A DNA stretch of 64,000 bases, taken from the NCBI GenBank assembly GCA_036559195.1, contig DATBTN010000060.1, positions 1 through 64,000 on the forward strand, written 5' to 3'. Numbering within the stretch: position 1 is the first letter of the stretch; each line of letters begins with the position of its first letter. Positions 43,542 to 52,901 of this stretch are shown piece by piece. The stretch is from Candidatus Baltobacteraceae bacterium. GTDB lineage: Bacteria > Vulcanimicrobiota > Vulcanimicrobiia > Vulcanimicrobiales > Vulcanimicrobiaceae. The translations under genes and the position numbers were made by a program. The notes beneath the pieces were generated by a model, which ran no database searches, was not told where the DNA came from, and saw nothing but the letters and a program-made list of their open reading frames with translations.

Positions 43542-43991
43542 CTAGGGCTTCGACGGCGAGTAGGTCCGCAACTCCGCGCGGGCCCCTTGCGTGCGCAGAA
43601 GCGCGAGTTCGCCCGGCTTGGCATAAAAACGAGCCCGCGGCGGAATGTGGAATCGATCCAGACCGCGCTCGACCACCGCGTCGTTCGCGCGCACCACGAT
43701 CGTGCAATCGGCATAGCGCAGCGTCGCCGGCGCCGCGACGGCCGCGAGCGTCTTGGGCAAATGCGCGCGTACGAAGGCGATATCGCCGCGGGTCACCGAG
43801 GTCTGTGTGAGGCACTCGGGCAGCGCCGAGAGCGCCCACGGCGCTTGCGGAAAGAACGTCGCGCCGGTGTGGCGCGCGCGGCTATCGGGGCGGTAATCCG
43901 CTTTGGGCGGCGCCGGTACGTAGACCGACGCGATGCGAATGCGAATCAGGTCGCGATTGACGTAGGTCGCGACGATCAGTCCGAGGATCAA
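43542..43991 (-). CDS. Hypothetical single-pass membrane protein
   Basis: A 149-aa protein with an N-terminal membrane helix and an extracytoplasmic domain containing one cysteine pair (PECLTQ and YADCTIVV). Unknown family. The start is uncertain. TTG 43991 begins inside the helix; upstream in-frame codons encode LLRYYAIATGIVLILGL, a fuller helix, but offer only CTG. It lies between the GH130 and RF3 genes on the same strand. Confidence 0.55.
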   Translation of the reverse strand: MILGLIVATYVNRDLIRIRIASVYVPAPPKADYRPDSRARHTGATFFPQAPWALSALPECLTQTSVTRGDIAFVRAHLPKTLAAVAAPATLRYADCTIVVRANDAVVERGLDRFHIPPRARFYAKPGELALLRTQGARAELRTYSPSKP

Positions 43992-44019
43992 GACGATCCC
44001 CGTCGCGATCGCGTAGTAC

Positions 44020-45120
44020 CTAAGCAGCGCTCTCCGCCGGTTCCTCGGCGTCGACCGGTGCGCCGAGCGAGAGCCGCGCCGCGCCGATCGCCCAATCCGC
44101 CATACCGTAATAGAAATCGAACACGCGCTCGCCGAGATCGGGTCGCGGATCGATACCGGTCGGAAAGACCACGTTATCGACGATGCCGCGGCGTTCGGTT
44201 TCGAGCTCCGGCGAGAGAATCGGTTTGGGCGACCGGTAGATGATGCGGTGCGGTTGCGCGTAGTCGTGGATCATGATGCCGGCGCTGTATCGCAGCTTCG
44301 GTTTGATGCCGCTGCCGTCGAGGACGTCGACCGCATGATAGAGCGACATCCACCCCTCGGCAATGCGCACCGGCGGCGTGCCGGCGCCGAGTTTGAGCGA
44401 ACCCCAGTCGTCGTTGGGCGACATCACGAGTTCGCTCTCGGAGACCTCGAGCAGCGCGTCGCGATCCGCAATCGCCGGTTCGAGCGGAATATAGCCGATA
44501 CGAATCGACTCCCGGTCCACGAACGGCATACGTTCGATCATCGGAATCGCGGCGCGGCCGTCGACCGCGGAAAGATGCAGCATCGGGCGGTGATAGAACG
44601 CGAGCGATTTCACGCCTTGCGGCGAGATCACCGGCTCCGGAAAGAATGCGGCGTCTTTATCGTCGCCGATGTGCATGCCGGGTTTGCCGAAGCGCAGCAG
44701 GCCCAGGCGCTTCCAGGCCAGGCCGTCGTGCGAGAGTGCGAGCGCGATGCGCGGGCCGTCGGGCCCGAACGCGGTGTAGGCCATAACGTACTGGTCGAGG
44801 GCGGGGACGAACGTGACGCGCGGATCTTCGCAGCCGTAGCCGGGGTGAGCGCGCAGTTCGTACGGCGCTTCGGGAACCAGCGCGAATCCGCTCCGTTCGA
44901 ACGACGGAACGTTCGCGCGTTCGCGCGCGCGCACCAGGCCGACGCACGAAATGTTCCCCACCGCGACGTCGCGCGGATAGAGAACGAGCTCGTCCTCGCG
45001 CGTGCGCGCGCAGGCCGGATTTAACGTTCCTTCGGATTCCGACGGATCGCCGTTCGGTTCGAGAACCAGTGCGAGACGCTCTACGTGAATCGCGAGGTCC
45101 GTGATTGCGTGTGCCAGCAT
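44020..45120 (-). CDS. GH130 family glycosidase / mannoside phosphorylase
   Basis: A 366-aa five-bladed propeller enzyme. Family marks include GYGCEDPRVTFV (catalytic Asp), DDKDAAFFPE, FYHRPM, GWMSLYHAVD, VVFPTGI and the end FDFYYGMADWAIGAARL. GH130 enzymes act on beta-mannosides by phosphorolysis or hydrolysis; the subtype cannot be chosen here. Its ATG overlaps the alanine racemase stop by one base (TAATG). The pairing suggests an envelope-glycan or storage-glycan role. Confidence 0.85.
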   Translation of the reverse strand: MLAHAITDLAIHVERLALVLEPNGDPSESEGTLNPACARTREDELVLYPRDVAVGNISCVGLVRARERANVPSFERSGFALVPEAPYELRAHPGYGCEDPRVTFVPALDQYVMAYTAFGPDGPRIALALSHDGLAWKRLGLLRFGKPGMHIGDDKDAAFFPEPVISPQGVKSLAFYHRPMLHLSAVDGRAAIPMIERMPFVDRESIRIGYIPLEPAIADRDALLEVSESELVMSPNDDWGSLKLGAGTPPVRIAEGWMSLYHAVDVLDGSGIKPKLRYSAGIMIHDYAQPHRIIYRSPKPILSPELETERRGIVDNVVFPTGIDPRPDLGERVFDFYYGMADWAIGAARLSLGAPVDAEEPAESAA

Positions 45121-46142
45121 TAACCCTCAGTCGTAACGTTGTTTGCGCGCGCGGCATTTCCGAACGCGGTCACAATCTCGTGCGTCAGGCGGCCCGCTCG
45201 CGCTGCAAACGCATCGAGCTTGCTTTTACCATCGAGCACGACGACCTGCGTTCGATTTTTGTCGCAGCGCGCGGCTCGGGCGGTCAGATATTGCATCCCG
45301 ACCGATAAGATATCGTCCGCTCCGGCCACGGCTTGAGGCAGGCCGTCGCCGTAACCGCAGCGCGCCGCCACGACCTCTTCGTCGTCACTCAGGGTCGCCT
45401 CGCCGTAGCCCAGGCGCGTTCCGGCAGCGAGGCGCTCGATTCGTACCACCGGCGCGACCACGCGCAGCGCGCACGCCAGCCCCGCTACGCGGTCGGAGCC
45501 GGCTCCGAAGAGGCCGACGCCGATGCGCACGTTCTGCCCGCCGCCGCTACCCGAGGCGGCCGCCGGATAGGTGCTGGCGAGATCGGTTCCGACCACGCGC
45601 ACCCCGCTTCCGCGAAGCAGCCGTTCGGCCTCGGCGAAGAGGCCGAAGAGTTCGGCGGCGCTCGCCGCGTCGGTCACGTGGGTCCACAATTCGACCTCGG
45701 CGCCGCTCGCGGCTAAGGCCGGAGCGAACTCGGCGACCGCGGCGATCGTCGAGCCGGTCCAGCCGGCGGCCGGCAGCAGGCCGACGCGCAGGCGCAGCGG
45801 TCGCCCGCGGGAGCGCGCCCACCGCATGGCGATTTCGAGCTCCAAGGCGTTGGCGACGGTCGGCAGTCCGCCGGCCTCGAGGACTTCGGCCAGGCGATCG
45901 GGAGCGACGCCGCCCAAAACGACGACCGGGTGCGAGGTGTAACGGCGGACCGACCGGAGTTCGTCGGCATCGGCGACGCAGTAGCCGGCTACGACGTCGT
46001 CGAGCGCCGCTACCAGCGGGCGGTACCCCCAGCCGTAGCCGTCGCATTTGACGACCGCGCGCACCGGTACCCGCGAATGATGCGCCCAGCGGCGAGCGTT
46101 GGCGGCCAGGGTCTCGGAATCGAGCGCGAGGTGGGGACGCAC
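45120..46142 (-). CDS. alr: Alanine racemase
   Basis: A 340-aa fold-type III PLP enzyme supplying D-alanine for peptidoglycan. The PLP lysine is in VVKCDGYGWG (usual motif VVKANAYGHG), and the catalytic tyrosine region is ARCGYGDGLPQ. MQYLTARA matches the conserved Met-Asp/Gln segment only loosely. It is short and lacks the usual C-terminal RVPR end, so substrate or activity may differ. The start is ATG 46142. Located 4 nt after the lipoprotein stop. Confidence 0.78.
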   Translation of the reverse strand: MRPHLALDSETLAANARRWAHHSRVPVRAVVKCDGYGWGYRPLVAALDDVVAGYCVADADELRSVRRYTSHPVVVLGGVAPDRLAEVLEAGGLPTVANALELEIAMRWARSRGRPLRLRVGLLPAAGWTGSTIAAVAEFAPALAASGAEVELWTHVTDAASAAELFGLFAEAERLLRGSGVRVVGTDLASTYPAAASGSGGGQNVRIGVGLFGAGSDRVAGLACALRVVAPVVRIERLAAGTRLGYGEATLSDDEEVVAARCGYGDGLPQAVAGADDILSVGMQYLTARAARCDKNRTQVVVLDGKSKLDAFAARAGRLTHEIVTAFGNAARANNVTTEG

Positions 46143-46146
46143 GAAG

Positions 46147-46587
46147 CTAGGGGAGCACCGTTTGGGCGACGGCGGTGTCCGAAGGCGTCACGACTTCCAC
46201 CCGCACGCCACGCCGGTAGACGGCGTTGGGGACGATCCACAGCGTGTAGGTTCGATAGTCTCGCGAAGGCTCGCCGCCATCGGCGGGTGCCTCTTCGAAT
46301 CCGACCACCCGTACGCGGTCCGGATCTGCGTGGATCGACTCGATCACTTGTTTGTAGCCGGTGCGCGTATGGGGGCCCATCAGGAGCACGACGCCGAATT
46401 CGTTGCGAAAGCGGACCGGCGCGCGAACGCCGAGGCGTTCGAGCGTGGGCTCGTCACGCACCACGACGATCTCGTTTCCGGTTCCGAGAACCGTGGTGGT
46501 TCCTTGTTTGAGCGTCTGGATGCGAACGTCGCGGCACCCAACCAGGAGCAGCAGCGCCACCAAGACCCAAAGCCGTTTCACGCGCAT
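46147..46587 (-). CDS. Lipoprotein of unknown function
   Basis: A 146-aa lipoprotein (VALLLLVGC lipobox near residue 18) with a single beta-rich domain: GNEIVVVRDEPTLERL, RFRNEFGVVLLMGPHTRTGY and YTLWIVPNAVYRRGV. The last part resembles PrcB-type protease-complex domains but only weakly. ATG 46587 chosen for the lipobox. First gene of the run that continues into alr, GH130 and prfC. Confidence 0.65.
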   Translation of the reverse strand: MRVKRLWVLVALLLLVGCRDVRIQTLKQGTTTVLGTGNEIVVVRDEPTLERLGVRAPVRFRNEFGVVLLMGPHTRTGYKQVIESIHADPDRVRVVGFEEAPADGGEPSRDYRTYTLWIVPNAVYRRGVRVEVVTPSDTAVAQTVLP

Positions 46588-46661
46588 GGCGTTCGAGGTG
46601 TTGTCACAGGCCGCCCTGCGGGTGCATTCTACTAGTACCGTTATTTTGCGAAGAGGTCGCC

Positions 46662-47423
46662 ATGCCGCACCACCTCGTTCTCGTCGTTGCATTGATCGTC
46701 GCGGGCGTCCCGGCGCCGATCCCGAGCTCCGCGCCGCATCCGGCGGCGACGGAGCAGCCGGTCTTAAAGGTCATCGGAAACGTTCGGGCATCGGCCGCGT
46801 GCGCCGAGATTGCGACGCACGCCAACAGCGCGATTACCACCGCGCTGCGCGACGACTTCGTCGTTTCGCAAACGGTCGCGGAGCTGCGCGATGTAAATCT
46901 GGATGACGGCAACGTGATACACCGGCAGAACGGGCTGCGCGCCCTCGGCGATCTCGCCAAGACGCTGATGGAGCAGTCGCGCTCGGGCGATCGGGAAGTG
47001 CAGCGGCTGCGCGGGCTCGCGACCAAATCGAACGACCCGACCCAGAAAAAAGAACTCAAAAGTTTTGCCGACGTCCTGGGCGGCGCGCTTTGGCGTCAGC
47101 AGACGATCGCTCGCGATCTCAACGGATTTTTGGCGGCGACCGACGCGCACGACATGGTGACGTTCGACGAATCGCAACAGCAGGCCAACATGGGGATCTA
47201 CGGCGTGCCCGATCCCACTCGAGCGATCTCCCCCGGCGAAATACATCGGGGCAACGCCCTCGACAATACGGTCGTGCCGGTGCTCTCGATCAAAAATCCG
47301 AACTTTCGAGCAACCGACCAAGCCCGTGCGGCCGCCGCCGATTTTGAGAGCCGCATCCCGGATATCTCGAACGACGAAGCCCTAGCCGCCGACCACATCA
47401 CCGGCGCCGTCACCGGGTGCTGA
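46662..47423 (+). CDS. Exported helical protein of unknown function
   Basis: A 253-aa protein with a signal peptide (about 1-17) and a Pro/Ala segment. It is then largely helical (FVVSQTVAELRDVNLDDGNVIHRQNGLRALGDLAK; PTQKKELKSFADVLGGALWRQQTIARDL) with only a few cysteines, one at the very end. No family recognised. ATG 46662 follows GAAGAGG. Divergent from the lipoprotein gene by 74 nt. Confidence 0.65.
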   Translation: MPHHLVLVVALIVAGVPAPIPSSAPHPAATEQPVLKVIGNVRASAACAEIATHANSAITTALRDDFVVSQTVAELRDVNLDDGNVIHRQNGLRALGDLAKTLMEQSRSGDREVQRLRGLATKSNDPTQKKELKSFADVLGGALWRQQTIARDLNGFLAATDAHDMVTFDESQQQANMGIYGVPDPTRAISPGEIHRGNALDNTVVPVLSIKNPNFRATDQARAAAADFESRIPDISNDEALAADHITGAVTGC

Positions 47424-47476
47424 TGCTAGAATAATCGTTGATGCTTCGTGGAGCGTCGGCTAGACTGTAAAGCCTA

Positions 47477-48391
47477 GTGAAGACTCTCTGGCGGCTTTCG
47501 CTCGCGGCGGTTATCGTCGCGTATGGCGCGGTGATGCTCGGCAGTTGGACCCGGATCAACGGCGCGGGGATGACCTGCCCGGATTGGCCGCGTTGCGATG
47601 GCCGGTTGGTCCCGCCGCTTGGCGATGGAACGGTTTGGGAATGGACCCACCGGCTGCTCGTCTTTGTTCTCACCCCGCTCGTGATCGCCGTCGTCGTCGC
47701 CGCCTGGCGCAACCGCAAACGCTCGCCCTTCATCGCACCGACGATGTGGGCGATCGCCCTGCTCTTCGCATTTCAAGTCTTCCTCGGGGCGGCGACCGTG
47801 CATCTATCGAACAGCCCGATCTCGGTGGTTTGGCATTGGGGCACGGCGATGGCCTTTATCGCGGGACTCTGCGCGATGGCGATCTTCGCCCGAGCCGGCT
47901 TGCGCGGCTCGCCGCCGGCGGCGCGCGAGAGCAACGCCGCCGAGACGATTCTGACCGGCGTGCTGGCCGGAACCACGCTCGTGGCCTTCGTCACGATGTG
48001 CGTTGGGGCGTATGTCAGTTCCAGCGGCGCCGGCCTGGCTTGCCTGAGCGTCCCGGGATGCGCGGGGAACGTCGTAGTATATAGCCCGGGTCAGTATGTG
48101 CAAATGCTCCATCGCTTTATTGCGGCTGCCTGCTTGCTAAGCGCCGTCGCCTCGTTCGCCCTGGCCTGGGCGTGGCGGGCGGCCGCGCGCGTGCGCCTGA
48201 TGGCGACCGTGGGTCTGCTTCTGGTGTTCGTGCAAGTCCTCTTGGGCTTGCTCAACGTGGCGCTGCGCCTGCCCATCGATCTGCGCGAAGCGCACGCCGC
48301 AAACGCGGCGCTGGTCTTCCTAGCGTTCGTCATCGCCACCACCTTCGCGATTCTCGGCGCCGTTCGCACGTACGAACCGGTCGCCGCGTGA
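47477..48391 (+). CDS. ctaA: Heme A synthase (COX15/CtaA)
   Basis: A 304-aa, eight-helix inner-membrane enzyme converting heme O to heme A for the oxidase. Family features are GSWTRINGAGMTCPDWPRC with the first extracytoplasmic cysteine pair, EWTHRLLVF and LHRFIAA heme-ligand histidines, HLSNSPISVVWHWGTA, and the second pair in GAGLACLSVPGC. GTG 47477. The stop overlaps the ctaB start (GTGA). Confidence 0.92.
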   Translation: MKTLWRLSLAAVIVAYGAVMLGSWTRINGAGMTCPDWPRCDGRLVPPLGDGTVWEWTHRLLVFVLTPLVIAVVVAAWRNRKRSPFIAPTMWAIALLFAFQVFLGAATVHLSNSPISVVWHWGTAMAFIAGLCAMAIFARAGLRGSPPAARESNAAETILTGVLAGTTLVAFVTMCVGAYVSSSGAGLACLSVPGCAGNVVVYSPGQYVQMLHRFIAAACLLSAVASFALAWAWRAAARVRLMATVGLLLVFVQVLLGLLNVALRLPIDLREAHAANAALVFLAFVIATTFAILGAVRTYEPVAA

Positions 48392-49305
48392 GCAGCACGC
48401 TCTCCCGCGTCGACGGCGCCGCAGCGGGCCGTTCCGGCGGATGGCGCGGCGTGCTCGGCGACTACTACGAATTGAGCAAGCCGCGCATCATCGTGCTGCT
48501 CTTGATCACGACCGCGGCGGCGATGGTCATGGCCGCGCGCGGCGTTCCGAACCTCGCGCTCGTCTTTTGGACGCTGTTGGGCGGGGCGCTGGCATCGGCA
48601 TCGGCCGGGGCGCTCAACTGCATCTACGATCGCGACATCGACGCGCTGATGAAACGCACGCGCAACCGTCCGTTGCCGCAAGGGCGCATCTCGGTTTCGG
48701 CGGCGACGGCGTTTGCCGTCGCGCTGGGCGTACTCTCGTTTGCATCCTTGTATTTCTTGGTTAACCCGCTGGCTGCGTGGCTATCACTCGCCGGCAACGC
48801 GTACTACGTCGTCATCTACACGATGTGGCTCAAACGCATCACGCCGCTCAATATCGTGATCGGCGGCGCCGCCGGCGCGGTACCGCCGCTCGTCGGCTGG
48901 GCCGCGGTCACCCACGCGATCGGCGGCCCGGCGCTCGGGCTCTTCGCGGTCATCTTTCTCTGGACGCCGCCGCACTTTTGGTCGCTCGCGCTGATGACCG
49001 AGATCGACTACGATAAAGCGCACATTCCGATGCTCCCGAACGTGAGCGGCGTCGAACGCACCAAACGCGAGATCATTTACTATTCGATCTTGCTCGTGCT
49101 CGCGTCGCTCGCGCTCTATCCGCTCCACATCATGGGGCCGTTTTATTTCGCCGCCGCGGCCGTGCTCGGCGGCATCTTCTTGCTCGACGCGGTCCGCACG
49201 TGGCGCGATAAGGGCAAGACTTGGGCGCGCCATCTTTTCAAGTACTCCTTGATCTACCTCGCGCTCATGTGCGCGATCATGGTAATCGACCGGATCATTG
49301 CTTAA
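48388..49305 (+). CDS. ctaB: Protoheme IX farnesyltransferase (heme O synthase)
   Basis: A 305-aa UbiA-type prenyltransferase. The Asp-rich motif NCIYDRDIDALMKRTRNRPLP and the second motif LMTEIDYDKAHIPMLPNVSG are complete, with about nine membrane helices. GTG 48388 begins VSSTLSRVDG and overlaps ctaA. Together ctaA-ctaB make the heme A used by the oxidase encoded at 53.3-56.7 kb. Confidence 0.94.
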   Translation: MSSTLSRVDGAAAGRSGGWRGVLGDYYELSKPRIIVLLLITTAAAMVMAARGVPNLALVFWTLLGGALASASAGALNCIYDRDIDALMKRTRNRPLPQGRISVSAATAFAVALGVLSFASLYFLVNPLAAWLSLAGNAYYVVIYTMWLKRITPLNIVIGGAAGAVPPLVGWAAVTHAIGGPALGLFAVIFLWTPPHFWSLALMTEIDYDKAHIPMLPNVSGVERTKREIIYYSILLVLASLALYPLHIMGPFYFAAAAVLGGIFLLDAVRTWRDKGKTWARHLFKYSLIYLALMCAIMVIDRIIA

Positions 49306-50671
49306 CACCGGCACGCGCACGATCGCGGGACACGAACTCGAAAACTCCGCGATTCCGCTGTTGCTCACGCTCGGCCTCGGCGTGCTCGCCGGCGCCCTCG
49401 ATCTGGGCGTGCTCTCGCCGGCGCTGCCGGCCATCGGCGTGCAGTTTGGCGTAGGCACGGGCGATCTCTCGTGGATCTTCACGCTCTACCTGCTCGCGAA
49501 CATCGTCTCGATCGCGATTATGAGTACGCTCGCCGACCGCTACGGTCGCCGCCCGATCTACATCGCGTGCGTCTCGCTTTTCGCACTCGGCAGTTTGATC
49601 GCCGTACTCTCGCCGAGCTACAACGTCTTTCTCTTCGCGCGCGCGATCCAAGCGCTGGGCGCGGGCGGCATCTTTCCCGTCGCCACCGCGGCGATCGCCG
49701 ATGCGTTTCCGCCGGCGCGGCGCGGTGCCGCGCTCGGTATGGTGGCGGCCACGTGGGGCGTTGCGGCCGTGATCGGCCCGCTCTTCGGCGGCGTCGTCAC
49801 GCACTTCGTTTCGTGGCGCTGGATCTTCATTCTCAACTTCCCGCTCGCCGCGGTCGTGATCTATCTCGCGCGCACCTACGTTCCCGTCAACGCGCCGCGC
49901 GTGCGCGGTCCGCTCGACGGATTCGGGTTGAGCCTGCTCGCGCTGGGACTGCTCTCGCTCATGTACGGCATCAGCGGCGCGCACGCGACGACGATCGCCA
50001 TCGGTCTCTTGCTGCTCGTAGGTTTCGGGCTCTGGCAGCGCATCGCGCGCCATCCGATCGTGCCGCCGAAGCTGTTCACGACGCCGCAACTAGTTAAGAC
50101 TTACGCGCTCGAACTCGCAATCGGGATGCTGGAAGGCTCGCTCTTCTTCGTTCCGACGGTGCTGGTCGGCGCGCAGCATCTCTCGTACGCTGCCGCGGGT
50201 CTCATCGCCGCGATCGGCGCGTTCGTCTTCGTCGCGGTCATTCCCGGCGCGGGCCGGGCGCTCGATCGCATCGGCAGCCGCGACGTGCTTTTGGTCGGCA
50301 CGTTTTGCACCGAGGTCGGGATCGCGTTCTTCGCACTCGGCTTCGATACGCTCTGGATGTCGATCGCGGCGATGATCGTTGCCGGACTTGGCTTCGGAGC
50401 GTTGCTCGGCGCGCCGACGCGCTATATCGTCACCAACGAAACGACGCCGCGGACGCGCTCGACCGCCGTTGGCTTGCTGAGCCAGTTTTTGATCATCGGT
50501 CAGATCCTCGGCGGATCGCTCGCCGGCGGCATCATGAGCATCGCGCTCTCCGACAGCGCCGCGTACCGCGATACCTATCTCGCTTTCGCCGTCGTCGCCT
50601 TGATCGCGATGGCGATCGCCGCAACTCTGCGCAGCCGGCGAGAGGAACTTCGAGTCCAAACGCCCGAGTGA
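49298..50671 (+). CDS. MFS transporter (EmrB/QacA-like drug exporter)
   Basis: A 457-aa protein of the major facilitator superfamily with about 14 helices. The loop 2-3 motif is LADRYGRRPIYI and motif C is ATWGVAAVIGPLFGG, the antiporter signature. Probably proton-coupled export. The start is TTG 49298, overlapping the ctaB stop by 8 nt, so it is translated from the heme operon. Substrate unknown. Confidence 0.88.
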   Translation: MLNTGTRTIAGHELENSAIPLLLTLGLGVLAGALDLGVLSPALPAIGVQFGVGTGDLSWIFTLYLLANIVSIAIMSTLADRYGRRPIYIACVSLFALGSLIAVLSPSYNVFLFARAIQALGAGGIFPVATAAIADAFPPARRGAALGMVAATWGVAAVIGPLFGGVVTHFVSWRWIFILNFPLAAVVIYLARTYVPVNAPRVRGPLDGFGLSLLALGLLSLMYGISGAHATTIAIGLLLLVGFGLWQRIARHPIVPPKLFTTPQLVKTYALELAIGMLEGSLFFVPTVLVGAQHLSYAAAGLIAAIGAFVFVAVIPGAGRALDRIGSRDVLLVGTFCTEVGIAFFALGFDTLWMSIAAMIVAGLGFGALLGAPTRYIVTNETTPRTRSTAVGLLSQFLIIGQILGGSLAGGIMSIALSDSAAYRDTYLAFAVVALIAMAIAATLRSRREELRVQTPE

Positions 50672-50676
50672 GGTTG

Positions 50677-52332
50677 ATGGACACCCACGAGGTCCTCAAC
50701 CAGCCCCCGCCGCTCGAGCCCTACGACGCACTTCGCTCGGACCGTGCGTTGTGCGAGGCGATCGAACGCGAAAGCGGCAGCGCGCCCGACGCCGAGGTCG
50801 AGCGTATCGGAACGCTCGCCGGCTCGCCCGAATGTATCGCATGGGGCGAGCAGGCCAACGCGAATCCACCGGAACTGCAAACGCACGACCGCTACGGTCA
50901 TCGCATCGACGAAGTGCGCTTCCATCCGAGTTGGTATCGACTGCTCGAGGTAGCAACGCGCTTCGGCCTGCACGCGGCACCGTGGGCCGACCCGGCTGCG
51001 AACGCGCACGTTACGCGGGCGGCGAAGTTTTTTCTTTGGGCGCAAGTTGAAGCCGGCCACGGCTGCCCGATCTCGATGACGTACGCCGCCGTTCCCGCGC
51101 TGCGCCTGCAGCCCGAGGTCGCGCGAGTATGGGAACCGCGACTGACGGCGCGCGAGTACGATCCTCGACTCGTGCCGATCGCCGAAAAGCGCAGCGCGCT
51201 TACGGGCATGGCGATGACGGAGAAGCAAGGCGGTTCCGACGTGCGTGCCAACACGACGCGCGCGACGTTTGCCGAGCACACGTCGATGGGCGAGGCCTAC
51301 CTGCTTACCGGACACAAGTGGTTCTGTTCGGCCCCGATGTGCGACGCGTTCTTCGTGCTGGCGCAGGCCGATGCGGGCTTGACGTGCTTCTTGCTGCCGC
51401 GCGTGCTTCCCGACGCAACGCGCAACCGCATGTTCGTCCAACGCCTCAAAGACAAGCTCGGCAATCGCTCCAACGCATCGAGCGAGGTCGAATTCGACGG
51501 CGCGTGGGCGCTGCGCGTCGGCAAAGAAGGACGCGGTATCTCCACGATCGTCGAAATGGTGAACTGTACGCGGTTGGATTGCATCAACGGCTCGGCAGCG
51601 CTCATGCGCGGCGCGACCGTGCGCGCGATCCACCACGCCACGTATCGTTCCGCGTTCGGCAGACCGCTCGTCGAGCAGCCGGCAATGCAGAACGTGCTCG
51701 CCGATCTCGCCCTGGAATCCGAAGCCGCCACGGCCCTGCTCGTGCGGCTCGCCCGCGCCACCGACCGCGCGGAGCACGATCCGGCGGAAGCGCTGCTGCG
51801 CCGCCTGGGCACGGCGGTCGGCAAATATTGGATATGCAAGCGAACGCCCGCGCACGTAGCCGAAGCGCTGGAGTCGCTCGGCGGCAACGGGTACGTCGAA
51901 GACTCCGGAATGCCGCGCCTCTACCGCGAGGCACCGCTCAACTCAATCTGGGAAGGCTCGGGAAACATCAACGCGCTCGACGTGCTGCGCATCGTCGAGA
52001 AAGCGCCCGAGACGTTCGAAGCGTTCGGCGCCGAGATCGCGCCGGCGCTGCACGAAAAACGTCTGCAGGCGGCGCTGGACCGGCTACGCGTTCTCTCGCG
52101 CGCGCGGGGTGCGGACGGGCAGCGGTCGGCGCGCGCATTCGTAGAAACGCTCGCGTTGCTCTGGCAAGCCGCGCTGCTCGTTCAGTTCGCTCCGGCGGCG
52201 GTGAGCGACGCCTTCATCGATTCGCGCATTGCCGGCAACTGGGGCCATGCGTTCGGTACCTTGGCGCCGAGCGCGGCGCATCGCGAGATCGTCGCACGCG
52301 CATCAACCTGTGAGATACTAGAAGCGCGATGA
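50677..52332 (+). CDS. AidB-like acyl-CoA dehydrogenase
   Basis: A 551-aa FAD enzyme of the AidB/ACAD-11-like branch. The N-terminal extension and EVRFHPSWYRLLEVA, GHGCPISMTYAAVP, GMAMTEKQGGSDVRANTTRA, FCSAPMCDAFFVLAQ and the C-terminal LGGNGYVEDSGMPRLYREAPLNSIWEGSGNI match Escherichia coli AidB, linked to alkylation response. ATG 50677 sits 6 nt after the MFS stop. The role could be lipid or DNA-damage related; the in vivo substrate of AidB is unsettled. Confidence 0.87.
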   Translation: MDTHEVLNQPPPLEPYDALRSDRALCEAIERESGSAPDAEVERIGTLAGSPECIAWGEQANANPPELQTHDRYGHRIDEVRFHPSWYRLLEVATRFGLHAAPWADPAANAHVTRAAKFFLWAQVEAGHGCPISMTYAAVPALRLQPEVARVWEPRLTAREYDPRLVPIAEKRSALTGMAMTEKQGGSDVRANTTRATFAEHTSMGEAYLLTGHKWFCSAPMCDAFFVLAQADAGLTCFLLPRVLPDATRNRMFVQRLKDKLGNRSNASSEVEFDGAWALRVGKEGRGISTIVEMVNCTRLDCINGSAALMRGATVRAIHHATYRSAFGRPLVEQPAMQNVLADLALESEAATALLVRLARATDRAEHDPAEALLRRLGTAVGKYWICKRTPAHVAEALESLGGNGYVEDSGMPRLYREAPLNSIWEGSGNINALDVLRIVEKAPETFEAFGAEIAPALHEKRLQAALDRLRVLSRARGADGQRSARAFVETLALLWQAALLVQFAPAAVSDAFIDSRIAGNWGHAFGTLAPSAAHREIVARASTCEILEAR

Positions 52333-52901
52333 AATTCAAGTGGATGGAGACGGAGCGGCATCTCGCGCGTCGCTCGTGGACCGACGACGAGCGCCGCAAG
52401 GTGTGGCGCGGCCTGACGGGGCGCTTCGCGATTGCGATCGAGCCGCTGCTCGGTACGCTCTTCTTCTCGCTGTTGACCTGGGGTATCGTGTGGCGCGCGA
52501 ACCATTCGTCCCAGCACGATCTCGTCGTGCTAGCGCCGTGCTTCGCGTTCGTAGCGCTCCTGTTCGCGGGCTATCTTTTCGCGGTGCTTTTCGCCCCGGT
52601 GCGCGCGTACGTCCACACGTTCAAACCGATCTTCATCGTCGACGGCTACGTGCGCTACCGCGCGCCCGACGTCGAATCCGAGGAAGAATCGACCGGCTAC
52701 GTCGCGGTGTTGTTCGAAGATCGAGGCGTCGCGTGCGAGTGGGAATGTTTCGGTAAGAAACCGCTGCCCGAACTCGTCGTCCCGGCGATGGCGGAATTCT
52801 CGACCTTCGGCGGCATCCACAAAATCGACGGCCGTTCGACCGGCGTGTTGCCCGACGAGGAGATCCCGCTGCTCGCGATCGGAATCGCGCCCCGTCGCTA
52901 G
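52329..52901 (+). CDS. Membrane protein of unknown function, two helices
   Basis: A 190-aa protein with a basic cytoplasmic N-terminus (about 1-30), two membrane helices at about 38-58 and 66-90, and a soluble beta-rich C-terminal domain. The ATG overlaps the acyl-CoA dehydrogenase stop (ATGA). No family recognised. Its 3' end overlaps the convergent small gene by 4 nt. Confidence 0.6.
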   Translation: MKFKWMETERHLARRSWTDDERRKVWRGLTGRFAIAIEPLLGTLFFSLLTWGIVWRANHSSQHDLVVLAPCFAFVALLFAGYLFAVLFAPVRAYVHTFKPIFIVDGYVRYRAPDVESEEESTGYVAVLFEDRGVACEWECFGKKPLPELVVPAMAEFSTFGGIHKIDGRSTGVLPDEEIPLLAIGIAPRR

